Source of the DNA: Rhodobacteraceae bacterium (ex Bugula neritina AB1)
Lineage (GTDB): Bacteria > Pseudomonadota > Alphaproteobacteria > Rhodobacterales > Rhodobacteraceae
Reading direction: 5' to 3'
Length of the DNA stretch: 64,000 nt
Assembly: GCA_001730095.1 (NCBI GenBank)
Contig: MDLF01000060.1
Location: 1-64,000 of the forward strand
Under the pieces are notes generated by a model. That model was not told where the DNA came from. It worked only from the letters and a program-made list of their open reading frames with translations, and searched no databases. Position numbers and translations under genes: made by a program. Position 1 is the first letter of the stretch. Each line of letters opens with the position of its first letter. Below are positions 9,849 through 18,572 of this stretch, piece after piece.

Positions 9849-10346
9849 TCATTTGGGGTCGTCGTGCATTACCAGATTGAACTCTTCCTCAGGCGAGGGG
9901 GCAGCAAAATGTCTGGAAAACCGGCGGAATTGCTCTTCAGTCGCGGCAAAGGGGTGGTCACCGCGGGCGTTGCGTTCATGCAGCCGCTGCAAACACAGAT
10001 CATCCGCTGCACACAGAACATGCAACCTATGAGACGCGCCAGACGCCTCGATGATGCTTCGCATCCAGCTGCGCGTTTCGATTGTGTTGGCAGGAAAATC
10101 CAGCACAACCGAAACCCCTGCATTCAACAGCGATGACACATGTGGTCCCATGAGGCTGCGCAGCTTTGAAGCGCAGCGGACATAATCTGATGCAGACCGC
10201 ATATCATCAGCGAACAGGGCGTGCAGCCATTTGTCTTCGGCTATCAGGACCGTGCTGTTTTCGCTTGCCAGCTGTTTGGCCAGCGTGGATTTTCCTGCTG
10301 CGATTTTTCCGCAAAGCATATGCAGCGTTGGGGGGGAAATTGACAT
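9849..10346 (-). CDS. P-loop kinase/AAA-type ATPase
   Basis: Protein of 165 aa. The Walker A motif is GKIAAGKST (13-21), the core is short and gluconate-kinase/zeta-toxin-like, and a likely LID segment with Arg residues (LHERNARGDHPF) lies near 125. It probably phosphorylates a small molecule with ATP. The family is usually annotated only as AAA family ATPase or ATP-binding protein. Start at 10346. It stands alone between the tat terminator and a 357-bp non-coding stretch, and no antitoxin-like partner is adjacent, which argues against a toxin-antitoxin pair. Confidence 0.7.
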   Translation of the reverse strand: MSISPPTLHMLCGKIAAGKSTLAKQLASENSTVLIAEDKWLHALFADDMRSASDYVRCASKLRSLMGPHVSSLLNAGVSVVLDFPANTIETRSWMRSIIEASGASHRLHVLCAADDLCLQRLHERNARGDHPFAATEEQFRRFSRHFAAPSPEEEFNLVMHDDPK

Positions 10347-10703
10347 GGAAACTACCTTGTTCGGCGCAACAGGCGCATTTCGAATTTGGACACCAAAGAC
10401 CCGGCCCAGCGTGTCAGGCCGGGATGGGAATTCGCAGCTGGCGCCAAGCGCCGTTTGCCTGACCCAAAGAATGCATATCAGATGGTTTGCACAGAGCAGG
10501 TATCCTGTCCACGCGAAAGCAGGAGGGCACTACCGATACCGCTGCGGTCGCATTGTTTTGTTCAGTCGGTCCCCGCACCAAAGCCGCGCCAACTCATCAG
10601 ACTGTGCCCCCAACACTCTTTCGTGAAACGATGCTCTCGGGCATTTCCTTGCCTCGCCCCATGCGCCATCCTGCGGTCATTCCCTGACGAATTGGAGGTT
10701 TTC
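10347..10703. other. Intergenic stretch without recognised gene
   Basis: Divergent region between the P-loop kinase and the secreted lectin-like gene. It presumably carries both promoters. I see no conserved RNA, terminator or convincing small ORF. Open frames here are short and lack family-like sequence. Confidence 0.5.
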
Positions 10704-11345
10704 ATGAAAACGTTTCTCGCTGGGCTGGTCTGCTCTGCTGCCTGCCTGCTGGCTTCTGCCGCAACCGCCGAAGGCCCGCCGATGGGGTTCTTTGTCACCT
10801 CCGTTGGCCTGGGCGACGGCGGCAATCTTGGCGGGCTGGAGGGGGCGGATGCCCATTGCACCAGCCTGGCAGAGGCTGCGGGTTCTTCCGGGCGCATATG
10901 GCGTGCCTACCTCAGCACCCAGGAAGACGGCAAACGGGGCATCTCTGCCCGCGCGCGCATCGGTACGGGCCCCTGGTACAACGCCAACGGAGAGCTGATT
11001 GCGGTGGACCTGGATCAGCTGCACATCATGCCCAATATCTATGCCCGCACCGCGGTGGATGAGAACGGCAACCGCATCAAGGGCCGCGGCGACCGCCCGA
11101 ATGAGCATGACATCCTGACCGGCACCCAAGCAGACGGCACCGCCTACTTCCCCTGGCAAGAAGGCGACAAGACCTGTTCGAACTGGACCTCCAACGGCGA
11201 GGGTTCAGCCACGGTCGGCCACCACGACCGCCACGGCGGCGGCAATACATCGTGGAATGCCGCGCATAACTCCCGCGGCTGCAGCGCCGACAACCTGCGT
11301 GGGACCGGCGGTAATGGCTATTTCTATTGCTTCGCGGCAGATTGA
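10704..11345 (+). CDS. Secreted lectin-like protein
   Basis: Protein of 213 aa with a clear Sec signal peptide (hydrophobic core after MKTFLAG, cleavage probably after ATA-EG near residue 22). The mature part starts with FFVTSVGLGDGGNLGGLEG and ADAHCTSLAEAAG, continues through WRAYLST and TCSNWTSNG, and ends in NGYFYCFAAD. It belongs to a bacterial family with a C-type-lectin/endostatin-like fold and paired cysteines. It is probably periplasmic or released; the ligand is unknown. ATG 10704 follows TTGGAGG. Confidence 0.75.
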   Translation: MKTFLAGLVCSAACLLASAATAEGPPMGFFVTSVGLGDGGNLGGLEGADAHCTSLAEAAGSSGRIWRAYLSTQEDGKRGISARARIGTGPWYNANGELIAVDLDQLHIMPNIYARTAVDENGNRIKGRGDRPNEHDILTGTQADGTAYFPWQEGDKTCSNWTSNGEGSATVGHHDRHGGGNTSWNAAHNSRGCSADNLRGTGGNGYFYCFAAD

Positions 11346-11412
11346 AGCGGTCAAGGCAATCCGGCTGAACAAGGCGGGAACCATCAGGACGCGGCCGGCA
11401 GGTCGCGTCTTT

Positions 11413-12585
11413 CTACCGGGGCGCCGTGAGCAGAAAAAACACGTCTACCGGGTCGGAAACACCGCGCACATTGTGCTGGCCGCAGCTGGCAAACAGATCA
11501 GGGGCGGCGGCAGCAACAGCAGCAGAGGCCAGAACGGAATGCCCGGTTGATTTTGTCAGGCCCTCAATCCGGCTTGCCAGGTTCACGGCAGCGCCGAGCA
11601 CCGTGAAATCCAGCCTGCCGGGGCTGCCGATGTTGCCATAGCTGACACGACCGGCATTGATGCCAATTCCGACTGCCAGCGGCGGTTTGCGTGTTTCTGC
11701 GCGGGTGCTGTTTGCAGTGGCAATCCCGGCAAGCACTGTTTGCGCGGCCCGTGCGGCCTGCCTGCATTGATCCGCGCGGCGGGCTTCGCTGGCGGCGGGA
11801 AAGATGGACAGAATGCCATCCCCCATGAACTTCAAAACATCACCGCCCGCGTCTTCTACCGCCTGCACGACAACATCGAAATAGATGTTCAGGGCGTCGA
11901 ACACCTCATCCTCGCCGGCGCTGTCGGACAGGGCGGTGAAACCGCGCAGGTCCGTGAACATGATCACGGCCTCCAGAGTGGTGCGCTCGCCGCGTTTGAT
12001 CGACCCGTTCCAGACGGCGTCCGATGGGCCGTCCCCAAGATAGGTCCGCAACAGGCTGCGGGAAGATTTGCGCATGGTGGCAGGTTCCAATACGCAGGAG
12101 AGGGCGGGCAGGGCGGCCTCGATCATCTGCAAATTCTGTTCCGAAAAGCCATCATCAGCCCGCGTGACAAAGGTGCAGCCGTGCAGTGATCTGTCGCCGT
12201 AGTATAGCAGCGTCGCGTAGTAATCGGTGCCGCCTGCCTCTGCGAATTCCCGATAGGAAATATGGTCGGCTTCGGGGTCGAGTTCCCGCAGGCTTTTGTG
12301 CAGCGGGCGCCGATGCGCCAGAATATACTCAAACGAGCTGCCAACGTAGCTGTCCGTCAGCATAAGATCATGGGTTACATCGTAGCTTTCTGCACCCTCT
12401 GGCGTCCAAACCACCCCCCAGGCGATCAGCAACGGGTTTGCGAACCGCTGGCCGATGTTGACCCGCCACAGCGGCACGCCGGCGTCAATCAGCGCCGTGC
12501 AGAAATGCGAGACAGCCTTGACCGGATCACCGCAGCAGCGGCCTTCGGTCATCATCCAGTGCGAGAGCTCGTCAATGGCATCCAT
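11413..12585 (-). CDS. Class III adenylate/guanylate cyclase
   Basis: Protein of 390 aa. Residues 1 to about 170 resemble a GAF-type sensory region without membrane segments. The cyclase homology domain spans about 203-385. The first metal-binding Asp is in MFTDLRGFT (Asp212) and the second in KFMGDGILSIF (Asp256); VLGAAVNLASRIE carries the transition-state Asn and Arg. It would make cAMP (or cGMP) in the cytosol in response to an unknown signal. Nothing in the neighbourhood specifies its pathway. It ends convergent to the lectin-like gene. Confidence 0.88.
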   Translation of the reverse strand: MDAIDELSHWMMTEGRCCGDPVKAVSHFCTALIDAGVPLWRVNIGQRFANPLLIAWGVVWTPEGAESYDVTHDLMLTDSYVGSSFEYILAHRRPLHKSLRELDPEADHISYREFAEAGGTDYYATLLYYGDRSLHGCTFVTRADDGFSEQNLQMIEAALPALSCVLEPATMRKSSRSLLRTYLGDGPSDAVWNGSIKRGERTTLEAVIMFTDLRGFTALSDSAGEDEVFDALNIYFDVVVQAVEDAGGDVLKFMGDGILSIFPAASEARRADQCRQAARAAQTVLAGIATANSTRAETRKPPLAVGIGINAGRVSYGNIGSPGRLDFTVLGAAVNLASRIEGLTKSTGHSVLASAAVAAAAPDLFASCGQHNVRGVSDPVDVFFLLTAPR

Positions 12586-12759
12586 AGAGACAGTCTAACC
12601 GTAAGACCGGCAGTCGAACAGGTGCCGGACATTGCAACAAGCCGCGCCGGGTTGGCTGGCGACCCCCAGGGGCGATCCGCAGGGCCTGATGTTCTCCCCT
12701 CTTGCCGCTTGGCTCTGAACATGCTTTGAAATCCGTCAGCTAACCGACGGAGGCCCCCC

Positions 12760-13602
12760 ATGGACCAGATCGCATTGACCCGCATTGCCGAAGCACTGGA
12801 GCGGATGTCGCCCGCGCCGCTGGAAACCCCTGATTTCAACGCCGCCGCTGCCTTTGTCTGGCATGTAGGGCCAGAACGGCTGGAGCCTGTAGAGAGCGTC
12901 AACCGGGTGGATCTGGACCTGCTTGTGGGCATCAACCGTTCGCGCGATACGCTTTTGGACAACACCCGCCGTTTTGCCCAAGGGTTCGCTGCCAACAACG
13001 CATTGCTGTGGGGCGCGCGGGGGATGGGGAAATCCAGCCTGGTGAAGGCGGTGCATGGCGCGCTGACGGATGATCACCCGCAGCTGAAACTGGTGGAGCT
13101 GCAGCGCGAAGATCTGCCCTCGGTGGCGCGGCTGCTGGGGCACCTGCGCGGCTCTGAACACCGGTTCATTCTGTTCTGCGATGACCTGTCCTTCAGCCAT
13201 GACGACCAGCATTACAAAAGCCTGAAGGCGGTGCTGGACGGCGGCATCGAAGGGCGGCCGGAAAACGTGGTGTTCTATGCCACCTCCAATCGCCGCCACC
13301 TGATGCCGCGGGACATGATCGAGAACGAGCGCTCCAGCGCCATCAACCCGTCGGAAGCGGTGGAGGAGAAGGTTTCGCTGTCGGATCGGTTCGGCCTGTG
13401 GCTGGGTTTCCATCCCTGTGATCAGGATGAATACCTGATGATGATCAAAGGCTATTGCGCAGCCTATGGCGTGGCGGTCGATGCCGATGAGCTGCAGTCA
13501 GAGGCGGTAGAGTGGCAGGCGACCCGAGGCGCGCGGTCGGGCCGGGTGGCCTGGCAGTTCTTCACCGATCTGGCCGGACGGCACGGGGTGGCCCTGCGCT
13601 GA
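12760..13602 (+). CDS. DUF815 ATP-binding protein
   Basis: Protein of 280 aa of the DUF815 family of AAA-type ATPases. Walker A is GARGMGKSS (85-93), Walker B is ILFCDDLSF, and sensor-1-like FYATSNRRHL follows. The family is widespread in proteobacteria and its function is unknown. Start ATG 12760 lies after GACGGAGGCC. It converges on the nlpD-like gene across a shared bidirectional terminator. Confidence 0.85.
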   Translation: MDQIALTRIAEALERMSPAPLETPDFNAAAAFVWHVGPERLEPVESVNRVDLDLLVGINRSRDTLLDNTRRFAQGFAANNALLWGARGMGKSSLVKAVHGALTDDHPQLKLVELQREDLPSVARLLGHLRGSEHRFILFCDDLSFSHDDQHYKSLKAVLDGGIEGRPENVVFYATSNRRHLMPRDMIENERSSAINPSEAVEEKVSLSDRFGLWLGFHPCDQDEYLMMIKGYCAAYGVAVDADELQSEAVEWQATRGARSGRVAWQFFTDLAGRHGVALR

Positions 13603-13635
13603 GGTTTTCCGGTTCCCAGAAGCATCCAAAATAGC

Positions 13636-13663
13636 AAAAGCCCGGCCAATCAGCCGGGCTTTT
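13636..13663. terminator. Bidirectional terminator
   Basis: AAAAGCCCGGC/GCCGGGCTTTT is perfectly symmetrical, with a T run in either direction. It serves both the DUF815 gene and the convergent nlpD-like gene. Confidence 0.88.
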
Positions 13664-13688
13664 CTGTGTTAACAGTCTGTTGCTGCCG

Positions 13689-14939
13689 TCAGTTCAGATA
13701 GTCCAGCGGGTCGATGCTCTCGAATCCGTCGCGCACTTCGAAATGCACAAAGGCCTCGTCGCCGCCGCGCAGCGAGGCGATGCGTTGGCCACGGACCACG
13801 GATTCACCCTTCTTCACGGTGATGTTGCCGACATTCTGGTACACCGTCAGCAGCTTCTGGCTGTGGCGGATCACCACGATCGGCACATTGCTGGAATCCT
13901 TGGTGATTGCCGCCACCGTGCCGGCTTCGGCTGCATTCACCGGCGCACCGGCGGCGCCGGCAATGTCGATGCCATCATTTCGGCCCTTGGCGTAGGTTTT
14001 GATGATCTTGCCCTGCACCGGATAGGCCATCGCAGCGCTGCTGCTGCGGGTGGGGGCCGGCAGTTCAGGCTTGGGCAGGGTCTCTGCGGCGGGTCTGACG
14101 GCAGCCGGTTCGACCTTCTCGTCCGGCAGCGGTTTGCTGGCGCTGGGCGGCACCGGTGTCTGGGAACCTCTGCCCGGCTCTGTCACGGCCACCGCCGCAG
14201 GGATGGCTGCAGGTACGGCCTCATCAGCTGCGGGCTGCTCTTTCAGCGGGATCAGCAGAAACTGGCCTTCGCGTACTGAAAAATCGCTGCCCAGTCCGTT
14301 CCATTCCGCCAGCGCCTTTACCGGCACCCGATAGAGCCGCGAGATCGTATAGGCGGTCTCGCCGCGTTTCACCTTGTGGCGCACCGGTTCGGGGCCGGAC
14401 TGCACCTTGGCCGGCTGTGGCCTGGGGGCGGCTTGGATGTCGGTTGTTGTCACGGAACCGGCATTGGGGGAGGTCAGCGGTGCAGTGTCTATGGCCTGGC
14501 CTGCGAGCGACGCAATATCGACAGACCCTGGTTCGGCGCTGCCGGGCAGGCTGTCGGGCGCCCGGCGCGGCAATGCCAGCACCTCGCCCTGGCGCATATT
14601 GTCGCCGATCTCCATGCCGTTAAACCGGGCGACCTCGCTGGCGGGAAGACCAATGCGGGCGGCCACATCTGCCACCGTGTCGCCACGCTGGGCCACAGCC
14701 ACCTGGTAAGAGGGGTAAGAGATCAGCCCGCGCCCATCCGGGGCCGGGCGGTTCGCGGTGGCCGACTGGGCGGCCCCGGCGGTGTTGAAGGCGCCGATCT
14801 GGCCGCGCAGGTCGTAATCCAGCGGGCCCTGGCAGGCCGCCAACAGTCCGGCCAGTGGCAGCAGGGCCAGAAACCGGACACGCGGCAGGCCGCGGAACTG
14901 GCCGCGGAATATGGTCCGGGCAGGGGGAATCCGGGTCAT
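13689..14939 (-). CDS. nlpD: NlpD/DipM-like lipoprotein with LysM and degenerate M23 domain
   Basis: Protein of 416 aa. The lipoprotein signal ends in LLAAC (Cys36). A first LysM-like repeat lies at about 75-125 (VAQRGDTVADVAARIG) and a second at about 195-240 (KVKRGETAYTISRLYR), followed by a Pro/Ala-rich linker and a C-terminal LytM/M23 domain. The zinc site is degenerate: NDGIDIAG replaces the usual HxGxD, and VHFEVR replaces HxH. This is the NlpD/EnvC pattern of proteins that activate amidases instead of cutting peptidoglycan. ATG 14939 has GAGGAGAGCG upstream. It is the third gene of surE-pcm-nlpD, a widely conserved order. Confidence 0.85.
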   Translation of the reverse strand: MTRIPPARTIFRGQFRGLPRVRFLALLPLAGLLAACQGPLDYDLRGQIGAFNTAGAAQSATANRPAPDGRGLISYPSYQVAVAQRGDTVADVAARIGLPASEVARFNGMEIGDNMRQGEVLALPRRAPDSLPGSAEPGSVDIASLAGQAIDTAPLTSPNAGSVTTTDIQAAPRPQPAKVQSGPEPVRHKVKRGETAYTISRLYRVPVKALAEWNGLGSDFSVREGQFLLIPLKEQPAADEAVPAAIPAAVAVTEPGRGSQTPVPPSASKPLPDEKVEPAAVRPAAETLPKPELPAPTRSSSAAMAYPVQGKIIKTYAKGRNDGIDIAGAAGAPVNAAEAGTVAAITKDSSNVPIVVIRHSQKLLTVYQNVGNITVKKGESVVRGQRIASLRGGDEAFVHFEVRDGFESIDPLDYLN

Positions 14940-15041
14940 TTCGCTCTCCTCAAAACACGCTTCCCCTTTTTCGCGGGGATTCTCTCGCGTCAATCATTAT
15001 AGCCGATGCGGTTTGCGCATGGGCTGAAATCCGCCGGCAGT

Positions 15042-15689
15042 TTACGTGTCTTTTCCCAGCCCCTCAAGCAGCGGAACAAAGCGCACGGGACGCAGTTCGT
15101 CATAGTCCAGCCCGTCGTCGGTTTTGCGGACCCGGATCAGGGTCTGGACGTGGTCCGACTGGCCCACCGGCAGCACCATGATACCGCCGGGTTTCAGCTG
15201 TGCCAGCAGTGGCCCCGGCGGGTCTTCGGCAGCGGCTGTCACGATGATGCGGTCAAAGGGCGCCTGTTCGCTGAGCCCATGGCTGCCATCGCCCACCAGT
15301 GAAGTCACATTGGCCAGCTGCAGCTGATCAAACACGGCCCGCGCTTCGCGCACCAGACGGGCGTGCCGGTCGATGGTATAGACCCGGCGCGCCAGCTTCG
15401 ACAGGATGGCAGCCTGGTAGCCGGAACCGGTGCCGACCTCCAGAACCGTGTCGCGGGGGGACACCTGCAGCGCCTGGGTCATCACACCAACCACCGAGGG
15501 CTGCGAGATGGTCTGGCCGCAGGCAATCGGCAACGGCACATCCTCATAGGCGCGGTCCGCAAAGATGCCGCGCACAAACAGCCCGCGATCGACGTCTTCG
15601 ATCGCCTCCAGCACTTTCTGGTCCGTGACCCCGCGCGAGCGTACAGAGTAGACAAACTGCATCTTGGTTTGCGCGTCGGGGCCGCTCAT
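15042..15689 (-). CDS. pcm: Protein-L-isoaspartate O-methyltransferase
   Basis: Protein of 215 aa. The family signature [17 protein letters not shown] and SAM motif [13 protein letters not shown] are present, followed by motif [13 protein letters not shown]. The enzyme methylates isoaspartyl residues of damaged proteins so that they can revert to aspartate. Its start overlaps the surE stop by 4 bp, so the pair is translationally coupled. Confidence 0.95.
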   Translation of the reverse strand: MSGPDAQTKMQFVYSVRSRGVTDQKVLEAIEDVDRGLFVRGIFADRAYEDVPLPIACGQTISQPSVVGVMTQALQVSPRDTVLEVGTGSGYQAAILSKLARRVYTIDRHARLVREARAVFDQLQLANVTSLVGDGSHGLSEQAPFDRIIVTAAAEDPPGPLLAQLKPGGIMVLPVGQSDHVQTLIRVRKTDDGLDYDELRPVRFVPLLEGLGKDT

Positions 15690-16480
15690 GCGCCGGTATC
15701 CTCAATTGCCTTCAGCCAATTCATGGCGTCCCGTGCGGTCAGATCAGCCCGCATCGGGGTGACGGAGATATAGCCGTCAAGATTCACCGCTGCGTCCGAG
15801 CCTGGCGCCGTCTGCACCTGCTGATTGCCGCCGCGGATCCACAGGTAGCGGCGGCCGGTGGGCGACAGCTGCTCCTCTGCCGAGAAATGGCTGCCGTGCC
15901 GAAAGCCCTGCGCCGCAACCCGCGCGCCTTTTACGCCTGCGGCCGGAACCGGCGGGAAGTTGATGTTGTAAAACAGCCGGTAATCCTGGCTGTCCTGCGG
16001 CTGGGCGGCCAGGATCTTCTTCACCAGCGCGGCGCCATGCACGGCGGCGGCTTCAAACGGATTGGCTGTTTCGCGGTTGGCGGGGCCAAAATATTGGGAC
16101 AGCGCCATTGCCGGAATACCTTGCAGTGCAGCTTCCATCGCGCCGCCCAGGGTGCCGGAGTAAAGCGCGTTTTCGGCAGAGTTGTTGCCCCGATTCACGC
16201 CGGACAGCACCAGATCGGGCTTGGCCCCTTGCATGGCCACATGAATGCCGGCAAGCACGCAGTCGGCAGGAGAGCCTTCGGCGGCGAAGCGGCGTTCGCC
16301 CAGTTGGCTCAGCATGGTGGGGCGGGTGTAGCTGATGCAATGGCCGACGCCAGACTGTTCAAAGGCAGGCGCCACAGTCCAGACCTCGCCATTGGCGCCT
16401 GCGATCTCTTGGGCGATGGCGTCCAGAACTTGCAGCCCTTCGGCGCTGATGCCGTCGTCATTGGTGATCAGAATGCGCAT
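15686..16480 (-). CDS. surE: 5'/3'-nucleotidase SurE
   Basis: Protein of 264 aa. The metal-binding N-terminus [16 protein letters not shown] and [20 protein letters not shown] are typical of SurE. It dephosphorylates nucleoside monophosphates (and often polyphosphate) in the cytosol and is associated with stationary-phase survival. First gene of surE-pcm-nlpD. The 258-bp gap upstream holds a short tandem duplication and a G/C stem. Confidence 0.95.
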   Translation of the reverse strand: MRILITNDDGISAEGLQVLDAIAQEIAGANGEVWTVAPAFEQSGVGHCISYTRPTMLSQLGERRFAAEGSPADCVLAGIHVAMQGAKPDLVLSGVNRGNNSAENALYSGTLGGAMEAALQGIPAMALSQYFGPANRETANPFEAAAVHGAALVKKILAAQPQDSQDYRLFYNINFPPVPAAGVKGARVAAQGFRHGSHFSAEEQLSPTGRRYLWIRGGNQQVQTAPGSDAAVNLDGYISVTPMRADLTARDAMNWLKAIEDTGA

Positions 16481-16603
16481 GAAAAGCCTGCCTGCCGTTT
16501 AAAACCGGATTTTCGATTGAATAGGACCTGTGCCGGAAGGGGGCAAGGATTTCGCAGGGGGAACCGGCATCGGCGGCAAAGCGGGGCAGGGAGGCAACAG
16601 GCT

Positions 16604-16633
16604 GGCCGACAAGGGGCAGGCCGGCAAGGGGCA
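16604..16633 (+). repeat. 15-bp tandem duplication
   Basis: GGCCGACAAGGGGCA is followed directly by GGCCGGCAAGGGGCA, one mismatch apart. It is non-coding and lies between surE and the SDR gene. It is probably a slippage product. Confidence 0.6.
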
Positions 16634-16700
16634 GTTCGGCCTGGGGCGCTCCCGCGCCTTTGGCCTGCATCAGGAGATGCCGTCCAAAGCCTTGGGCCGG

Positions 16701-16722
16701 GCGCCGCGCCGGGGCGCGGCGC
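16701..16722 (-). terminator. G/C-rich stem downstream of SDR gene
   Basis: GCGCCGCGCC and GGCGCGGCGC are perfect inverted arms only 2 nt apart (a 9-bp stem with a 4-nt loop), located 17 bp beyond the SDR stop. No T tract follows, so it may be a pause or stability element and not a true terminator. Confidence 0.45.
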
Positions 16723-16738
16723 AGGCCTGCCGCTGACG

Positions 16739-17386
16739 TCAGCCTGCCAGGATCAGCGGCAGCAGGCGCTGGGCCTCGTCCTGGATCGGTGTCAGCGCGT
16801 CGCGGTCCTCGCCCGGATGGAACCGGGCGCGCAGCGCGGTTGCCATCGGTTTTGGTTCCAGAATACTGACCTTGGGGCCGGTACGTTCGGTTTCCGCCTG
16901 CCAGCTGCGGGCCAGTGCCATCTGGGCCGCCTTGGTGGCGCCATAGGTGCCGTAGAATTTCTCGCCTGCCCGCGGATCATCAAAGAAAACCGCGCGGCCC
17001 GACTGGCCCAGGAGCGGCGCCACATAGGGGATCAGCACCGAGGTGGCGGTGGCATTGATGGCGACCGCCTTGGTCCAGTCCTTGGCCGCCACAGAGGGCG
17101 CCGGGCACAGCGCGGTGGCATGGATCGCGCTGTGCAGCCACAGGTCCAGCTTGCCCCAGCGGTCATGGATGCCGCGGCAGAGCGTGGCCATCGCCTCTGG
17201 TACAGTGATGTCCATCGGTGCCAGCGTGGCTGAGCCGCCCGCCGCCTTGATGCGGTCATCCAGCTCTTCCAGCGCGCCGGTGGTGCGGGCGACAGCAACG
17301 ATATGATGGGTGGGCGCAAGCGCTTCGGCCAGGGCGTTGCCGAGGCCGCGGGATGCACCGGTGATAAGAGCGATTTTATCTGTCAT
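16739..17386 (-). CDS. SDR family NAD(P)-dependent oxidoreductase
   Basis: Protein of 215 aa, a short classical SDR. The cofactor motif is TGASRGLG (9-16), and the active-site pair YGATK (Tyr, Lys) is present near 150-154. The usual catalytic Ser position reads VFFDD, so the Ser may be displaced. Start ATG 17386 begins the typical MTDKIALITGAS N-terminus; codons upstream in frame are unrelated. In related genomes an SDR often follows purF. Here two small genes lie in between. Confidence 0.8.
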   Translation of the reverse strand: MTDKIALITGASRGLGNALAEALAPTHHIVAVARTTGALEELDDRIKAAGGSATLAPMDITVPEAMATLCRGIHDRWGKLDLWLHSAIHATALCPAPSVAAKDWTKAVAINATATSVLIPYVAPLLGQSGRAVFFDDPRAGEKFYGTYGATKAAQMALARSWQAETERTGPKVSILEPKPMATALRARFHPGEDRDALTPIQDEAQRLLPLILAG

Positions 17387-17501
17387 AGCCGCCTTCTTGG
17401 GGTGCCGGCGCGGGCAGGTCAAGAGGCGGCGGACAGGGCCATGGATTTTCGAAAACCCCTGGCCGGTCGCCTTGAAGAAATCTGCGCTATTCGCGGATTG
17501 A

Positions 17502-17762
17502 TCAGCCGCCCGGCATTTCAAGGCGTCTGGTTTCACCGCGTTGGTTCAGCACCAGCCCATGGGCGTCGATGGCGATGATCTGGCCCTGCGACAGCCTGGA
17601 ACCGCGTTTGACCGTGCGCGTGCGGCCTGACGGCAGGCGGATCAGCGCCCGCATGCTGTCTTCTGGGCCAAAGACGCCCAACAGGCTCAGATTGCTGCGG
17701 CGTACAGCATTGGCCTGGGTCGCAAGCCCCGCAACCCTGGCAGAGGTCTGTTCGTTCGCCAT
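17502..17762 (-). CDS. Small PilP/GspC-like domain protein
   Basis: Protein of 86 aa. The segment LSLLGVFGPEDSMRALIRLPSGRTRTVKRGSRL is cited by its ends: LSLLGVFG and RLPSGRT, then VKRG and LSQGQIIAI. It resembles the C-terminal beta domain of pilus-assembly PilP/secretin-associated GspC-like proteins, which in roseobacters is often fused to a longer protein. Here it stands alone with no signal peptide or membrane helix. It has an AAGGACGG Shine-Dalgarno sequence. It could be a genuine single-domain protein or a remnant of a larger gene. Confidence 0.6.
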   Translation of the reverse strand: MANEQTSARVAGLATQANAVRRSNLSLLGVFGPEDSMRALIRLPSGRTRTVKRGSRLSQGQIIAIDAHGLVLNQRGETRRLEMPGG

Positions 17763-17882
17763 CTCGTCCGTCCTTCGCTATTCGGGCGCTATCTGGGGCG
17801 CCGCCGCGGGTGGTACAAGTGGGCAAGCCAAAGCTCGGCGGAAAGCTGCAGAAAGGTGAGAAGGAACCTGCCTGCGGGCCTG

Positions 17883-18470
17883 TCAGGCGTCAAAAACCAG
17901 CGATGGCAGGTCATGGCCATAGGCATAGAGAAGCTCCAGCAGCTCCTCCAGCGAGGCCCCGTCTCTTTGCAGCGGATAGAGCGGATGGTTTTGCTCGGTG
18001 ACCTTCAGTTCCGGATACTGGCCGCCTGGCCGCATTTCCAGCATGCAGCCCGCAGGGATTGCCATATCCGGAGGGATCGCATTGGCCAGCCAGGCCGGGC
18101 GGTCGCCCAGCTTGTCGGTTTCGCGCATCTCGAACAGGTCAAGGTAAGCATCGAAGTCATCACGGTTGAGGCTGGCCCAAGTGCCCAGAATGAACTCTTC
18201 GCCGCGGCTGTTTGTCAACGGCACTGCCAGAACGGCGCGGATAAAGCGCAGATCGTCCAGGCGGCAGAAGTCCTCCGTCAGAATGTCGCCACGGGTCGCA
18301 AGGACGGCCGAGTTGTCCTCGACCTCCATGTCTTCGGAGCAGATGTCGGGCCGGTCGCAGCTGAGGCTGAGCAATTGCGCAAAGGTCGCTCCGCAGCAGC
18401 GGCACTGGCGCGGAGAGATCAGCATGCGGGCAAGATGCGGGTCCAAGGGGCGGCCTTTCATCAGGAGCAT
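17883..18470 (-). CDS. DUF2199 domain protein
   Basis: Protein of 195 aa. An N-terminal Cys cluster (CRCCG, then LSCDRP and ICSED) suggests a small zinc site. It is followed by the DUF2199 body with FILGTWASLNRDDFDAYLDLFE and a C-terminal HPLYPLQRDG. The function of the family is unknown. It lies between purF and the SDR gene on the same strand. No terminator was seen after purF, so read-through from purF is possible. Confidence 0.75.
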   Translation of the reverse strand: MLLMKGRPLDPHLARMLISPRQCRCCGATFAQLLSLSCDRPDICSEDMEVEDNSAVLATRGDILTEDFCRLDDLRFIRAVLAVPLTNSRGEEFILGTWASLNRDDFDAYLDLFEMRETDKLGDRPAWLANAIPPDMAIPAGCMLEMRPGGQYPELKVTEQNHPLYPLQRDGASLEELLELLYAYGHDLPSLVFDA

Positions 18471-18572
18471 AGGAAAAGGCGCGGGCCGTTCTGGCCTGCG
18501 CCTCCCTACGTAAAGTTCCGGGCTCTCATAGTCGCCTGCGGGCCAAAGTTCAAACCCCAGTTGGCGCAGGGC

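Noticed and set aside
9849-10346. Zeta-toxin-type toxin-antitoxin module
   Set aside because: Only a generic P-loop kinase is seen; no antitoxin gene is adjacent.
10386-10703. N-terminal extension of the lectin-like protein
   Set aside because: A good ribosome site and a complete signal peptide start at 10704; the extension is not conserved in character.
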